Counted from the stretch's first letter, positions 46,895 to 55,484 are shown. The stretch: 64,000 nucleotides of DNA from Odiellus spinosus (GCA_963920705.1 CAWUCO010000285.1:1-64000), one strand, 5' to 3'. Notes: a model not told the origin generated them from the letters alone. Numbers and translations: made by a program.

Positions 46895-47044
46895 TAAAAT
46901 ATTCTTTTCTCTCACTTGTATTGTACCTATACTAAAATAAACTAATGGCCTTTGTCTATGGTCTATCATAGTATAGTAAAATATTCTTTTCTCTCACTTG
47001 TATTGTACCTATACTAAAATAAACTAATGGCCTTTGTCTATGGT
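46881..47044. repeat. 82-bp tandem duplication
   Basis: CTATCATAGTATAGTAAAAT starts both copies (46881 and 46963) and the two are essentially identical. It ends in TTTGTCTATGGT, of which a partial third copy follows. Non-coding and probably recent. Confidence 0.85.
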
Positions 47045-47381
47045 CTTTCTCTATCCTAGACTAGTAAAATGAACTTTCTCTAGCCTAGAATAGCAAATAA
47101 ACTTATGTTGATCGATTTAAGATCTGTACATTATATACTCTTGATAATACTACAATAAAAATATTTTTCTCACTCATGACTTTTATTTCATGTAATTTAA
47201 ATTTCTATCATTTATAGATCTGCTTTTAAATAACTATAACACTCTTGGTTGACGTACTAATACAACATTGGTCCGGATGAGGTTAGATCTAGAGTTATAT
47301 TCTTAATGCTATAGACAGCTTTAAAGTGATCATAAAACTATAACCGTAGAATATTTTCATAATGCAAAAACTGAAACTTAC

Positions 47382-47397
47382 CAGCAGAAAAAGACAT
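47382..47397 (-). CDS. Candidate shared leader exon for the minus-strand early genes
   Basis: ATG at 47395-47397 begins a 16-base coding exon (MSFSA plus one base) ending at a perfect GTAAGT donor (47376-47381). The phase-1 end fits both downstream acceptors, at 46110 and at 44421, each of which needs one upstream base; in both cases the joined codon is GAT. A TATA box lies about 100 bp upstream. Alternative splicing from one promoter to two acceptors would explain why neither downstream exon has its own good ATG. This is inference from sequence only. Confidence 0.5.
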
Positions 47398-47495
47398 GGT
47401 ACTTCTTGTTATTGTTTTGAGTGACGGTGAAAAAAGAAAACTTTGAGTTGTAAGGTTAATCAAACTTTGGATATCTTTCCAATGATTACGAAAGC

Positions 47496-47503
47496 CTTTT
47501 ATA
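47496..47503 (-). promoter_or_regulatory. TATA box of the minus-strand early unit
   Basis: TATAAAAG on the minus strand lies about 100 bp upstream of the leader ATG. It pairs with a divergent plus-strand TATA at 47731, leaving a ~230-bp shared control region. Confidence 0.55.
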
Positions 47504-47730
47504 CTCATTTTCAGGGTTAAAACTGAAGGAGTTTACCTCGTGGACCAAAAGTGTCTAACATTGAAATAACCAATCAGAAGTTAGATTACACGTGGACCAA
47601 TCAAAAAATTAGAAAAGTTAATTACCTAACTAGTTACTTATATTCTAACTTCGCCCAAATTAACATATTTTAATCGGAATATCGTGAACTTCGCCCATCT
47701 CTGTGATTTTCAGAACCACACCCAGATGAG

Positions 47731-47739
47731 TATATAAAG
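47731..47739 (+). promoter_or_regulatory. TATA box of the plus-strand early unit
   Basis: TATATAAAG lies about 90 bp before ATG 47823 and diverges from the minus-strand TATA at 47496-47503. Confidence 0.55.
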
Positions 47740-47822
47740 ACGAGAAATTCAGGCAAACCTCACAAACGTTTCCAGCTCTCATCTCTTCAAGTCTTCAAAA
47801 CCTTAAAGTGATCCTGTAACTC

Positions 47823-48259
47823 ATGGCTGATAATTCATCATCGAATAAACGCAAGGTAACCGACTTCTTTGATTCTTTACCTGATCTCTCAGATAATTTG
47901 GATTGGAAAGAGGATTAATCTCGCATATTAATACAGTTAAAGAAGGAAGTACTATTCAAAATCAAGGGGGCCTAGTTCCAAAATACGACGTTAAAGAAGA
48001 CTCGGCTTCTTACTCTATAAGCTTACCCGCTCAAGTCGGAGATTACTACATTGATATCCAAATTTACGACTACAACAAGATTAAGAATTTACCAGCCAAT
48101 GAAATTTGGATGGCCGATGGTCGAAGACTACGTTTCTTTGCCCAAGAGAACAGCAAGGAGTGTAAACTGGTAAACTCTATTGTCACCCAAATTGCTAAAG
48201 ATATGAGGCAAAATCCGAATAAGTCCATCAGTCCAGCGAACAAAAGGGTCAAAAAGTAA
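47823..48259 (+). pseudogene. Unknown early protein with an apparent frameshift
   Basis: ATG 47823 opens a 32-codon frame (MADNSSSNKRKVTDFFDSL) ending in TAA at 47918-47920. A second frame, offset by -1 and with no ATG at its start, covers 47903-48259 and reads DYYIDIQIYDYNK, IWMADGRRLRFFAQ and a Lys-rich end. No splice pair I tested restores the frame, so this is either a one-base mutation, a sequencing error or a recoding site. The second frame ends next to a perfect GTAAGT donor (48256-48261); splicing to CACCCAG at 48341-48347 would enter the next gene's frame. The protein family is unknown. The N-terminus looks like a nuclear-localised, acidic/basic leader. Confidence 0.45.
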
Positions 48260-48333
48260 GTCAATGACTTTTCAATTTCTAACCCGGTTTACGACATCGA
48301 AACGAATTACGGCCTTACTCTTAAAAGTCAAAT

Positions 48334-49188
48334 ATGAACCCACCCAGTTTGGTTATAACGGCGTTGAATTCGGTCTTAATTTATGGCCAATCACGTTTAT
48401 TCTTCATGTTAAAATTCAACAAAAACCTCGTCAAAGCCATTTACAAAAAACATAATTTTTGCAAGTACTTAACTTTGTTGGAAAATTTGGAATGGATTGA
48501 AAGGTACCCTGATAATATTACAAGAAGGTACTATTATAATGGGTTCTATATATGGAAAGTTAAATGCTTCAAATCCATTACCATCAATCACCCCTGGATG
48601 GAGGAATATGACTTTTGGCGATTTTTTCCAAGCCCGCACGACGAAATGAGTCGTTTAAATACCTTATCTCTCAAACAATGGAAAGTCGAAGGGTTTCCGA
48701 GTTATATTAACGGTCACTATTTTGAGGATGAGAAACTGGTGGAATACGTTCTGCATAGTCTCAATAAGCAACTTACAGAAAAATATCAATCTCTAAAAAA
48801 TGAATATAACTTTAATGAAGAATATAGTAGTTATCTAGGTGACGGGTGGTGGTATGTCCTCGACAAAGATAGTAAGCGTGAAAATCTCGATGTAAGTGAT
48901 CTCGAAGTAGATTTTATGTCCCAGAGTTTCAAGTTTTCCTACGACTATATGATTTTTACGAGATTCATTAAGGGATACATTTCTTGCATTTTTAATCTCT
49001 TAACTCTACAAGTTCCCGATTGCTCGCATTTATCAGGCATTGTATCGTATACGGAAGAAGAATCAATGAACTTTATATATGAAGTCTTGGAACAAAGAAA
49101 AAAAAGATCATTAAAAAAAAGCCCCTTACGTATATTTCGGGGTTTATCGACTTTGGAGGTTGACATTTTATTGGCCCATCGCCGTTAA
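48334..49188 (+). CDS. Unknown 284-residue protein upstream of PolB
   Basis: An intact frame from ATG 48334 to 49186-49188, ending 38 bp before PolB. It is rich in Trp, Tyr and Phe (WMEEYDFWRFF, LGDGWWYVLD) with a basic C-terminus (RKKRSLKKSPLR). I recognise no domain. The frame can be entered from the upstream ORF through an intron 48256-48347, in which case the first five residues would be replaced and the two ORFs would be one gene. Its position next to PolB suggests a replication or early role. Confidence 0.6.
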   Translation: MNPPSLVITALNSVLIYGQSRLFFMLKFNKNLVKAIYKKHNFCKYLTLLENLEWIERYPDNITRRYYYNGFYIWKVKCFKSITINHPWMEEYDFWRFFPSPHDEMSRLNTLSLKQWKVEGFPSYINGHYFEDEKLVEYVLHSLNKQLTEKYQSLKNEYNFNEEYSSYLGDGWWYVLDKDSKRENLDVSDLEVDFMSQSFKFSYDYMIFTRFIKGYISCIFNLLTLQVPDCSHLSGIVSYTEEESMNFIYEVLEQRKKRSLKKSPLRIFRGLSTLEVDILLAHRR

Positions 49189-49226
49189 AAGCGAGCCGCG
49201 TTTTAACTTTCAAAACATTTCGAGCT

Positions 49227-52200
49227 ATGAGTAGCCAAGAATCGGACAGCGATCAGGATGAACAGCCATTAGATTTAAGTTTAAAAAGTATCCCAAAACA
49301 ATTTTATTCTATTGATAAAATTCTAGCTAAACACTCGCGGAAATACAAATGTCAGCAGGTAGAAGGTAAAGTGCGCTTCAAAAATTTGGATCAAATTAAA
49401 CTGACTGAAATTCACGAAACTTTTGTCAGTATTATAAACTCTTTACTGTACGAATTGTTACGGGACTATCAAGGGTACAATCGAGTACGCTTCTGTATTC
49501 GCTCGGATGAATTGGATAGTCCGATTAACCTAGCCTTTATGAACATAAATGACCTAACAGCCGAAAGAGTTATTCGAGCTATTAGTCACGTAGCGCAATC
49601 GAACCAAAATTTTCATCTTGAGAGTTCACTAACTTTTGACGTGGTTCTATTACAATGTGACGTCCCAGTTGGCGGTCTCCAAAAAGGTTTGAATCGTCGA
49701 AATATTGTCCCTTTTGACACGTTTATTAAAATCAATCCCAATTACATTTATCTGGAAAATGATGATAATTTATGTTTCGGCCGAGCTTTGGCTATTGGCA
49801 TCTTTTTAGCCGATCTCAGGGTCGAGAAAAGAAAGAACAAAGCCTTCAAACCGAGCAAAGACCAGACGTATTACTTTAGGGATCTTAAAGATAGTACGAA
49901 GGATCTACAGAAACGTGAAGCTCTACTCTTATACCATAATGCCAAAATCGAACCAGGGGCCGTTAACTTGAAAAGTATAGAAAAATTCCAACACTTTTTG
50001 GTCGACTACCAAATTGTCATTATTCGATTAGAAAATATTAATGAATTTTATTTTCGCGGTCCCTGGCGTGAAAAACAAATTTTTATGGTCCTTGTAAACG
50101 ATCATGTGCATATATTGAAGGATTATCATTGTCTGAAGGGTGGGTCATCCTATTGTTCCAAATGCTTAAAGATTTTTACACGCTATAGTCGTCTTAAAGA
50201 ACACCATTGTGAGACGCGAGTGAATTGTAGTAGATGTCGTATGTTAAACGTGTTCCATGAGAATTTTAACATTCCGTTACAGAGATGTCGCGACTGTGGG
50301 CGTTACTTTAGAGGTCCAGATTGCTTCAATTTACATTTAGCTAACGGCACGTGTAAAAATTTTAAACGATGCGTAAAATGTGGATTAGAATTGAAAGACA
50401 ATCACGAATGTTCGAGACCCTGTAAAAATTGTCGGAGAAAACACGAAAAAAACCGTTGTTACGTCATGCCTTTGGATACCAAATACGAAAAGAGACGTTA
50501 TTGTTATTTTGACACTGAGACTGTGACCAAAAATAACGAACATGTCCCAGTTCTGTTGGTTAGCGCCATGGAAAATGAAGAAGACGGTGAATACACCTAC
50601 AGTATTTTCCGAGGGTTTGACTGCATTGACCAGTTTATGGCGTACCTCTTCCAAACGAAAGATACCTATATTCAACACGCCACGAAACGTATGAAGAAAA
50701 CGGTTCCAGTCTTTGAAAACCTAACCTTAATCGCTCACAATTTTATGGGCTTTGATAGTTTCTTCATTTTAAACGCCTTATTAAAAATGTCCATTACCCC
50801 TGATGTTGTCTTTAAAGGTAGCAAGCTGCTGGCCATCTTTCTGAACCAACAAAAAATGAAATTCTTGGATTCCTTTAATTTTGTGGCTCAACCTTTAAGA
50901 TCGTTTCCCGCCACGTTTTCATTGGGGGAAAGCAAAAAAGAATTTTTCCCCTATACTTTTCATACTGAAGACACGTTAGATTACGTCGGACCTCTCCCTA
51001 GCAAAGACTATTTTCAACCTGAATACATGAAAGAAAAAGATTACGCCGAGTTTAGCCAGTGGTACGAAGAGAAGAAAAAGCAACCAGTCTATAATTTGAG
51101 AGAAGAATTGGAGTATTACACAATCATGGATGTCAAGGTGTTACAACAAGGAATGGATACCTTTCGACGATTATTCCAGCAAGAAACCGCTTATGACGTT
51201 ATGAACATGAATGCTTTGACCATTGCCGGGGCCTGTACTAACATATTTCTGCACAAGTACTTGGAAGAATTTAGTTTAGGCGTTGTTCCGGCAAACGGAT
51301 ATGGAAACAATGTCAATCAAAGTCAAGCCGCATTAAAGTGGTTGGCTTGGGAAGCGGAGAAACGTAACATCGATATACAAACCACCCTATCGTTGGGAGG
51401 TGAAAAGAAAATTGGTCGTTTTCCGGTTGACGGATATTGCGCTAATCCAGAAATCATTTTTCAATACGACGGGGACTTTTTTCACGGATGCCCGCTTCAT
51501 ACAAAGGGTAGCCAGTGGAATCCTTTGTTACAAGATTCTTTCAAAAACCTGTACGAAAGAACTTTAGATCGGGATGACGCCATCAAAACCGACGCCCCCA
51601 ATGCCGAATACGTCCGAATCTGGAGCTGCGAATGGGAAGAAATGTTGAAGACTAACCAAGAGCTGAAAACATTCTGCAAATCTTTATCTTTTCGCGAACC
51701 AATTGGTCCGAAATCCGCGTTATACGGCGGTCGGACAGAAGGTCTCGTTTTGTACCGAAAGGCTCAACCGGATGAGAAGATCTTATTCTACGATATAATG
51801 AGTCTTTACCCCTTTGTCTGTAAGTACCGTGACTATCCAAAGTTACACCCGGAAATAATTAAAAAAAATTTTAATTACGAAACAAATTTTTATTTTGGAT
51901 TAATGTCTTGCAAGATTTTGGCACCAAAAAACGCCTATATACCAGCTTTGCCTTTTCGAACAAGGGGTAAACTTTTCTTTGCCTTATGTAAGACATGCGT
52001 GGAAAACGATCTTGAGTCTTGCACCCACAGTGATCAAGAAAGGGCTTTCGACGGCTGCTGGACGAGTGTTGAAATATACAATGCCGTGGAATTTGGATAC
52101 GTCATAATGGAAATTTTCGAAGTTCATCACTACGCTGAAAGATACCGCTACGTTAAAGGGGAGGATCCAGGTTTATTTGGAGGCTACATTAATACCTTTT

Positions 52201-53060
52201 TGAAGTTGAAAATTCAAAATTCGGGCTGGCCGAGAGAAGTGAAAACGGAAGCCGAAAAATCGGAATATTTGAAGGCGATCAAGGAGAGGGAAGACATTGA
52301 TATTAAAGCTGAGGATGTGACGATCAACACCCCCCTTCGTCAAGTGGCTAAGCTTTCATCGAATTCGTTATGGGGGAGGAACTGCATGACCCACGATAAG
52401 CCCAAAACTGTCTTTGTCAAAACCTACGAAGCCTACATATCCATTGTCACAGACCCGACTATCGAACTGACTGATATGCGACCTTTCAATGACGAAGTTT
52501 GTATGTTGTCTTACAAGTTCAAGAAAGATTTTTGTCCGACGTACTACAAAGGATCGCCTGTGGTTGGTTGCTTCGTTAGCTCCTATGGTCGCATTGTCTT
52601 GTTTCAAACTTTGCAACAGTTGGGGACCAGGATTTTATATTATGACACTGACTCGGTTTTTTTTGTCCGAAAGAACAATGACGAAACAAATTTTCCACCC
52701 CTCGGTCAATTTATGGGAGACTGGACCGACGAAGTTCCGGGTACTTATATCACTGAATTTGTGTGTTCAGGACCCAAATCGTATAGCTACAAAACAGCCG
52801 ACGGTAAAAGCGTCACGAAAATGAAAGGCATTTCCCTAAATCGAAAAAATGAAGAAATCATCAATTTTGATTCGATAAAAGCGGCCTTGGACAAACCAGA
52901 AACCACGTACTCGGTGGAGATCCCCTTTAACGTGGTGCGCAACAAGAGTCAGGCGAAGCTTTTTCTGGGTAATTTAAAGAAGACTTTTGGTGTCACCTTT
53001 AATAAAAGAATTATCAAAGATGATTACTCGACAGTGCCCTTTGGATATTCGAACGAATAA
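49227..53060 (+). CDS. polB: Protein-primed-type family B DNA polymerase
   Basis: A 1277-residue protein that would replicate the linear genome. Residues 14-18 read PLDLS. A ~250-residue N-terminal region holds DDNLCFGRALAIGI and a later NDHVHIL, an OTU-like pattern, then Cys/His-rich zinc fingers (about 305-415). Exonuclease motifs follow: FDTET (D429, E431), HNFMGFD (D510) and YTIMD (D635). An inserted segment with VDGYC...YDGDFFHGCPLH (about 735-760), usual in Polinton polymerases, resembles an endonuclease fold. Polymerase motifs A (YDIMSLYP, D856), B (KLSSNSLWG, about 1042) and C (YYDTDS, D1140/D1142) and the KMKG motif are all present. The length suits Polinton PolB, and no catalytic residue is missing. 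The next ORF starts one base after its stop. Confidence 0.95.
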   Translation: MSSQESDSDQDEQPLDLSLKSIPKQFYSIDKILAKHSRKYKCQQVEGKVRFKNLDQIKLTEIHETFVSIINSLLYELLRDYQGYNRVRFCIRSDELDSPINLAFMNINDLTAERVIRAISHVAQSNQNFHLESSLTFDVVLLQCDVPVGGLQKGLNRRNIVPFDTFIKINPNYIYLENDDNLCFGRALAIGIFLADLRVEKRKNKAFKPSKDQTYYFRDLKDSTKDLQKREALLLYHNAKIEPGAVNLKSIEKFQHFLVDYQIVIIRLENINEFYFRGPWREKQIFMVLVNDHVHILKDYHCLKGGSSYCSKCLKIFTRYSRLKEHHCETRVNCSRCRMLNVFHENFNIPLQRCRDCGRYFRGPDCFNLHLANGTCKNFKRCVKCGLELKDNHECSRPCKNCRRKHEKNRCYVMPLDTKYEKRRYCYFDTETVTKNNEHVPVLLVSAMENEEDGEYTYSIFRGFDCIDQFMAYLFQTKDTYIQHATKRMKKTVPVFENLTLIAHNFMGFDSFFILNALLKMSITPDVVFKGSKLLAIFLNQQKMKFLDSFNFVAQPLRSFPATFSLGESKKEFFPYTFHTEDTLDYVGPLPSKDYFQPEYMKEKDYAEFSQWYEEKKKQPVYNLREELEYYTIMDVKVLQQGMDTFRRLFQQETAYDVMNMNALTIAGACTNIFLHKYLEEFSLGVVPANGYGNNVNQSQAALKWLAWEAEKRNIDIQTTLSLGGEKKIGRFPVDGYCANPEIIFQYDGDFFHGCPLHTKGSQWNPLLQDSFKNLYERTLDRDDAIKTDAPNAEYVRIWSCEWEEMLKTNQELKTFCKSLSFREPIGPKSALYGGRTEGLVLYRKAQPDEKILFYDIMSLYPFVCKYRDYPKLHPEIIKKNFNYETNFYFGLMSCKILAPKNAYIPALPFRTRGKLFFALCKTCVENDLESCTHSDQERAFDGCWTSVEIYNAVEFGYVIMEIFEVHHYAERYRYVKGEDPGLFGGYINTFLKLKIQNSGWPREVKTEAEKSEYLKAIKEREDIDIKAEDVTINTPLRQVAKLSSNSLWGRNCMTHDKPKTVFVKTYEAYISIVTDPTIELTDMRPFNDEVCMLSYKFKKDFCPTYYKGSPVVGCFVSSYGRIVLFQTLQQLGTRILYYDTDSVFFVRKNNDETNFPPLGQFMGDWTDEVPGTYITEFVCSGPKSYSYKTADGKSVTKMKGISLNRKNEEIINFDSIKAALDKPETTYSVEIPFNVVRNKSQAKLFLGNLKKTFGVTFNKRIIKDDYSTVPFGYSNE

Positions 53061-53061
53061 G

Positions 53062-53304
53062 ATGTATCGTGAAAGTAAAAGATTGGAAACCTTTAACAAT
53101 ATCAATTGGTTGACGGCCTCGAAACATTTGCCACGTCACTCGTATCTAGCTTCGGAACTGGCTGAAGCGGGTTTTTTCTATTTGAACGAAGGTTGTAAGA
53201 CTAGATGTTTCTGTTGTCACAATGAATTTGACTGGAGCGAAAGCAGTAGCGATGAATATCCACTGAACGTACATCAAAGAGAAGCCCCGTTTTGCGCCTT
53301 TTAA
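53062..53304 (+). pseudogene. BIR (IAP-like) ORF with in-frame stop
   Basis: ATG 53062 follows the PolB stop by one base. The 80-residue product is a BIR domain: RLETFNNINW at the start, LAEAGFFYLNEGCKTRCFCC, a Trp in FDW, then H71-X6-C78. The zinc ligands C49, C52, H71 and C78 are all present; the gap before the His is 18 residues, slightly long. BIR proteins of insect viruses and hosts bind caspases or IAP antagonists. After TAA 53302-53304 the same frame is open for 60 more codons to 53487 with a charged helical sequence (AYEEAHQEKLAKEAVEKL), so the gene was probably longer and either has a nonsense mutation or uses readthrough. The short form still contains a whole BIR. Confidence 0.7.
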
Positions 53305-53449
53305 CTCGATCAGGATAAAACTAATTTGAAAGCGTACGAAGAAGCCCATCAAGAAAAATTGGCCAAGGAAGCTGTGGAAAAACTGACCATTTTGATGAAA
53401 AACAAACATATTTTGAGGTTTGTGGAAGCATTACGCGAGGTGGTATTAG

Positions 53450-53644
53450 ATGGATTTGGAAAAGAGTATAAAAAAGGTGACATTTGACGAGATAACGGTT
53501 ATTTGGTATATCCCTGTTGAGGATCGGATCAATTGGAATTTTGTCAATCATTTCCGTTTTAAAAAGAGAATTAAAGATTTTGAGCTTAAATTTGAAAAAT
53601 GTCGTGTCGAATCAAATTTCAAGCCCCAATGCAGCTGTTGGTGA
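53450..53644 (+). CDS. PPP1R15-like (GADD34/CReP) PP1-targeting protein
   Basis: A 64-residue protein from ATG 53450. Residues 8-14 (KKVTFDE) form an RVxF-type PP1-binding motif; 17-26 continue as VIWYIPVEDR; W29 and RFKKRI (36-41) complete the compact core known from PPP1R15 proteins, where the first part binds PP1 and the rest helps select phosphorylated eIF2-alpha. Herpesvirus ICP34.5 and asfarvirus DP71L carry the same core, so a role in restoring translation during a stress or PKR-like response is a reasonable inference. It overlaps the tail of the BIR frame (to 53487) and the first 46 bases of the ATPase gene in other frames. A bare core without a long N-terminal domain is typical of viral versions. 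The match is by eye over about 38 residues. Confidence 0.65.
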   Translation: MDLEKSIKKVTFDEITVIWYIPVEDRINWNFVNHFRFKKRIKDFELKFEKCRVESNFKPQCSCW

Positions 53645-54252
53645 GTGGTCCAACCATGTGTGGTAAAACCACCTGGATATTTAACCTTTTAAAAAACGCC
53701 GAGACTTTAATTGAACCACCACCCAATAGGATTGTGTACTGTTATAAAGAGTACCAACCAAAAGTTAAAGACATGCAGAAAGAAATAAAAAATTTAGAGT
53801 TTATTGAGGGATTGCCCCCAGAAGATCCCAATTTTTGGGATGAAAATTTGCATAATTTTTTAATTATTGATGACTTGGCCTTTACCTGTTATAATAACGC
53901 GCACATTGCTAATATCTATTGTGTTTCCTCGCACCATAAAAATGTGTCAGTGGCTTTGTTAACTCAAAATCTATTTGGCCAAGGAAAAGAAAGCCGAACA
54001 ATTAGCCTTAATTCCTCGTATATCATATGTTTCAAAAATCCTCGTGATGGAAGTCAAATAAACTACTTGAGTAGACAAATATTTCCCCATAACAAAAATC
54101 TCGTGGCCAAAGCTTTTCATCTAGTGACGGCTGCTAATCCATTTTCTTACTTGTGTATAGATTTAAAACAAAATATGCCTGACGAGTTACGTTTAAGAAG
54201 TAACCTATTCCCTCACGAAGGTAATATGATCATTGTTTGCAATGACAAATAA
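53599..54252 (+). CDS. A32-type genome-packaging ATPase
   Basis: A 217-residue FtsK/HerA-superfamily ATPase of the kind that pumps DNA into Polinton and nucleocytoplasmic virus capsids. Walker A is GPTMCGKTT (17-25) and Walker B is FLIIDDL (87-93). The later segment VSVALLTQNLFGQGKESRTI supplies the conserved sensor-like Gln/Asn. The length is normal. The start at 53599 overlaps the PPP1R15-like ORF; a later Met (residue 11) would still leave Walker A whole. AATAAA signals follow at about 54250 and 54269. Confidence 0.92.
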   Translation: MSCRIKFQAPMQLLVSGPTMCGKTTWIFNLLKNAETLIEPPPNRIVYCYKEYQPKVKDMQKEIKNLEFIEGLPPEDPNFWDENLHNFLIIDDLAFTCYNNAHIANIYCVSSHHKNVSVALLTQNLFGQGKESRTISLNSSYIICFKNPRDGSQINYLSRQIFPHNKNLVAKAFHLVTAANPFSYLCIDLKQNMPDELRLRSNLFPHEGNMIIVCNDK

Positions 54253-54306
54253 ATAAGCTTGTTTCTTCAATAAAAGTGTTATTACGGATCTTGACTTTAA
54301 AAGAAC

Positions 54307-54774
54307 ATGGTGAGAAAACGTACCTCAAGACGTTTGCGGAGCAAGCGAAAACCAATATCATTACTGAAAAAAGTTTTATTACGGAACGCTCGGAGGGCTT
54401 TACGGACCCAAACCAGATTTACCAGACAACGGCATCCCCTGAAGAAACACTTGCCTTTCTTACGGAGGTTGGTCAACGTTAGTCAAAAAGGAGGTGGAAA
54501 ACTAGAGCAGTTTTTGAAAAGAGCCAAGGCCCCTCAAATTAAATCAATCAACAAAACGTTTTTTAACTTGTTACGCGGTAACATTGAGATACCTGAGGAA
54601 GCCCGGTTGTACCTAAAACAGCACCGAGGTCTTGTTCGTCAATTAGGCAGTAAACGGGGGACCACCCAAACGAATCGGAAATTGTATATAAAACAAGCTG
54701 GAGGTCTGTTGCCCGGTTTAATCGGTGCTCTGGTACCGACCCTGATTTCAACAATTTCTTCTCTGGTACGATGA
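54307..54774 (+). CDS. Basic core protein, adenovirus pX/mu-like
   Basis: 155 residues. The first 55 are extremely Arg/Lys-rich, suited to DNA condensation. The C-terminus is a hydrophobic Gly/Leu/Ile stretch (GGLLPGLIGALVPTLISTI) like that of adenovirus pX precursors. Two sites fit the adenain rule of a hydrophobic or Gln residue, any residue, then Gly-Gly: QKGG (60-63) and QAGG (130-133). Cleavage there would release the basic part from the hydrophobic tail. The stop overlaps the next ATG (ATGA). The pX assignment rests on composition and layout, not alignment. Confidence 0.65.
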   Translation: MVRKRTSRRLRSKRKPISLLKKVLLRNARRALRTQTRFTRQRHPLKKHLPFLRRLVNVSQKGGGKLEQFLKRAKAPQIKSINKTFFNLLRGNIEIPEEARLYLKQHRGLVRQLGSKRGTTQTNRKLYIKQAGGLLPGLIGALVPTLISTISSLVR

Positions 54775-55478
54775 AGCGAATGGTTTTGTTACCAGAAACG
54801 GCTCTTTCCTCGGAAGCGGGTAAAGAAGCCTCAGCTCTTGATCGTGAAATAAAGAGGATTTTGAAAATGGACATGTCACCCGAAAACAAACTTCGACACT
54901 ATTTGACGACTCTACAACAATTTTTGACCATGAAATGTTTAATAGAACCCCCTTCCGTCAACGTGCAGAACTTTCCAGCCAGTCTGACGGCACCAATATC
55001 AACACCAGCGCCACCATTGACCGGACCGACGCAAATTACACCTACACCGAGCTGGTTTCCGAGTTTTACAACTTCTCCCGCCTTAGCGTTGTCGTCAACT
55101 GGTACGTCTACACCGCTCGCTTCTATATCACGGACTCCTACCCCTCCACCTCAGATATCAGCCGGAGCATCAAGCAGTCAGACCCAGCGTTTGTCACAAG
55201 CGATATCGAATCTGTTGACTTCGCAAGCGGCGTCCTCTTTACCTCCGCTACAAGTTGCTCACCTGCCTCCGAAGCGTAGCGCGAGCAGCGTGGCCAAAAA
55301 ACTATTGGCGAAAAATCGAGAAGAGAAACGAGAGCATCAAAGGTACGCCCGTCGTACGCTTACTTTGAAAGATGCTACTGATATTGCCGATGATGAGGAT
55401 GTGACACCCCGAATGACTATGAGAAAAAATCCCAAAAAGACTAAACAATCGGGTAAAGGAACATTACTTTGGGAGTAA
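54771..55478 (+). CDS. Pro/Ser/Thr-rich protein with basic tail
   Basis: 235 residues, starting MKRMVLLPE, with a helical N-terminal ~55 residues (IKRILKMDMSPENKLRHYL), a long Pro/Ser/Thr-rich middle and a Lys/Arg-rich end. A similar MKR-xxLLPE start with a helix is, from memory, common to a Polinton gene in this position, so it is probably a minor virion or core-associated protein. It starts inside the stop of the pX-like gene. The overlapping 114-codon frame at 54935-55279 is treated as a shadow because its bias is opposite to that of the gene. Confidence 0.65.
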   Translation: MKRMVLLPETALSSEAGKEASALDREIKRILKMDMSPENKLRHYLTTLQQFLTMKCLIEPPSVNVQNFPASLTAPISTPAPPLTGPTQITPTPSWFPSFTTSPALALSSTGTSTPLASISRTPTPPPQISAGASSSQTQRLSQAISNLLTSQAASSLPPLQVAHLPPKRSASSVAKKLLAKNREEKREHQRYARRTLTLKDATDIADDEDVTPRMTMRKNPKKTKQSGKGTLLWE

Positions 55479-55484
55479 TTGACA

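Noticed and set aside
54276..54482. 68-codon ORF overlapping the pX-like gene start
   Set aside because: Out of frame with the basic protein, which has the expected composition; its sequence looks like a frame shadow.
54935..55279. 114-codon plus-strand ORF inside the Pro/Ser-rich Polinton gene
   Set aside because: Overlaps a longer, better-placed frame whose N- and C-terminal parts extend beyond it. An overlapping gene is possible but unsupported.
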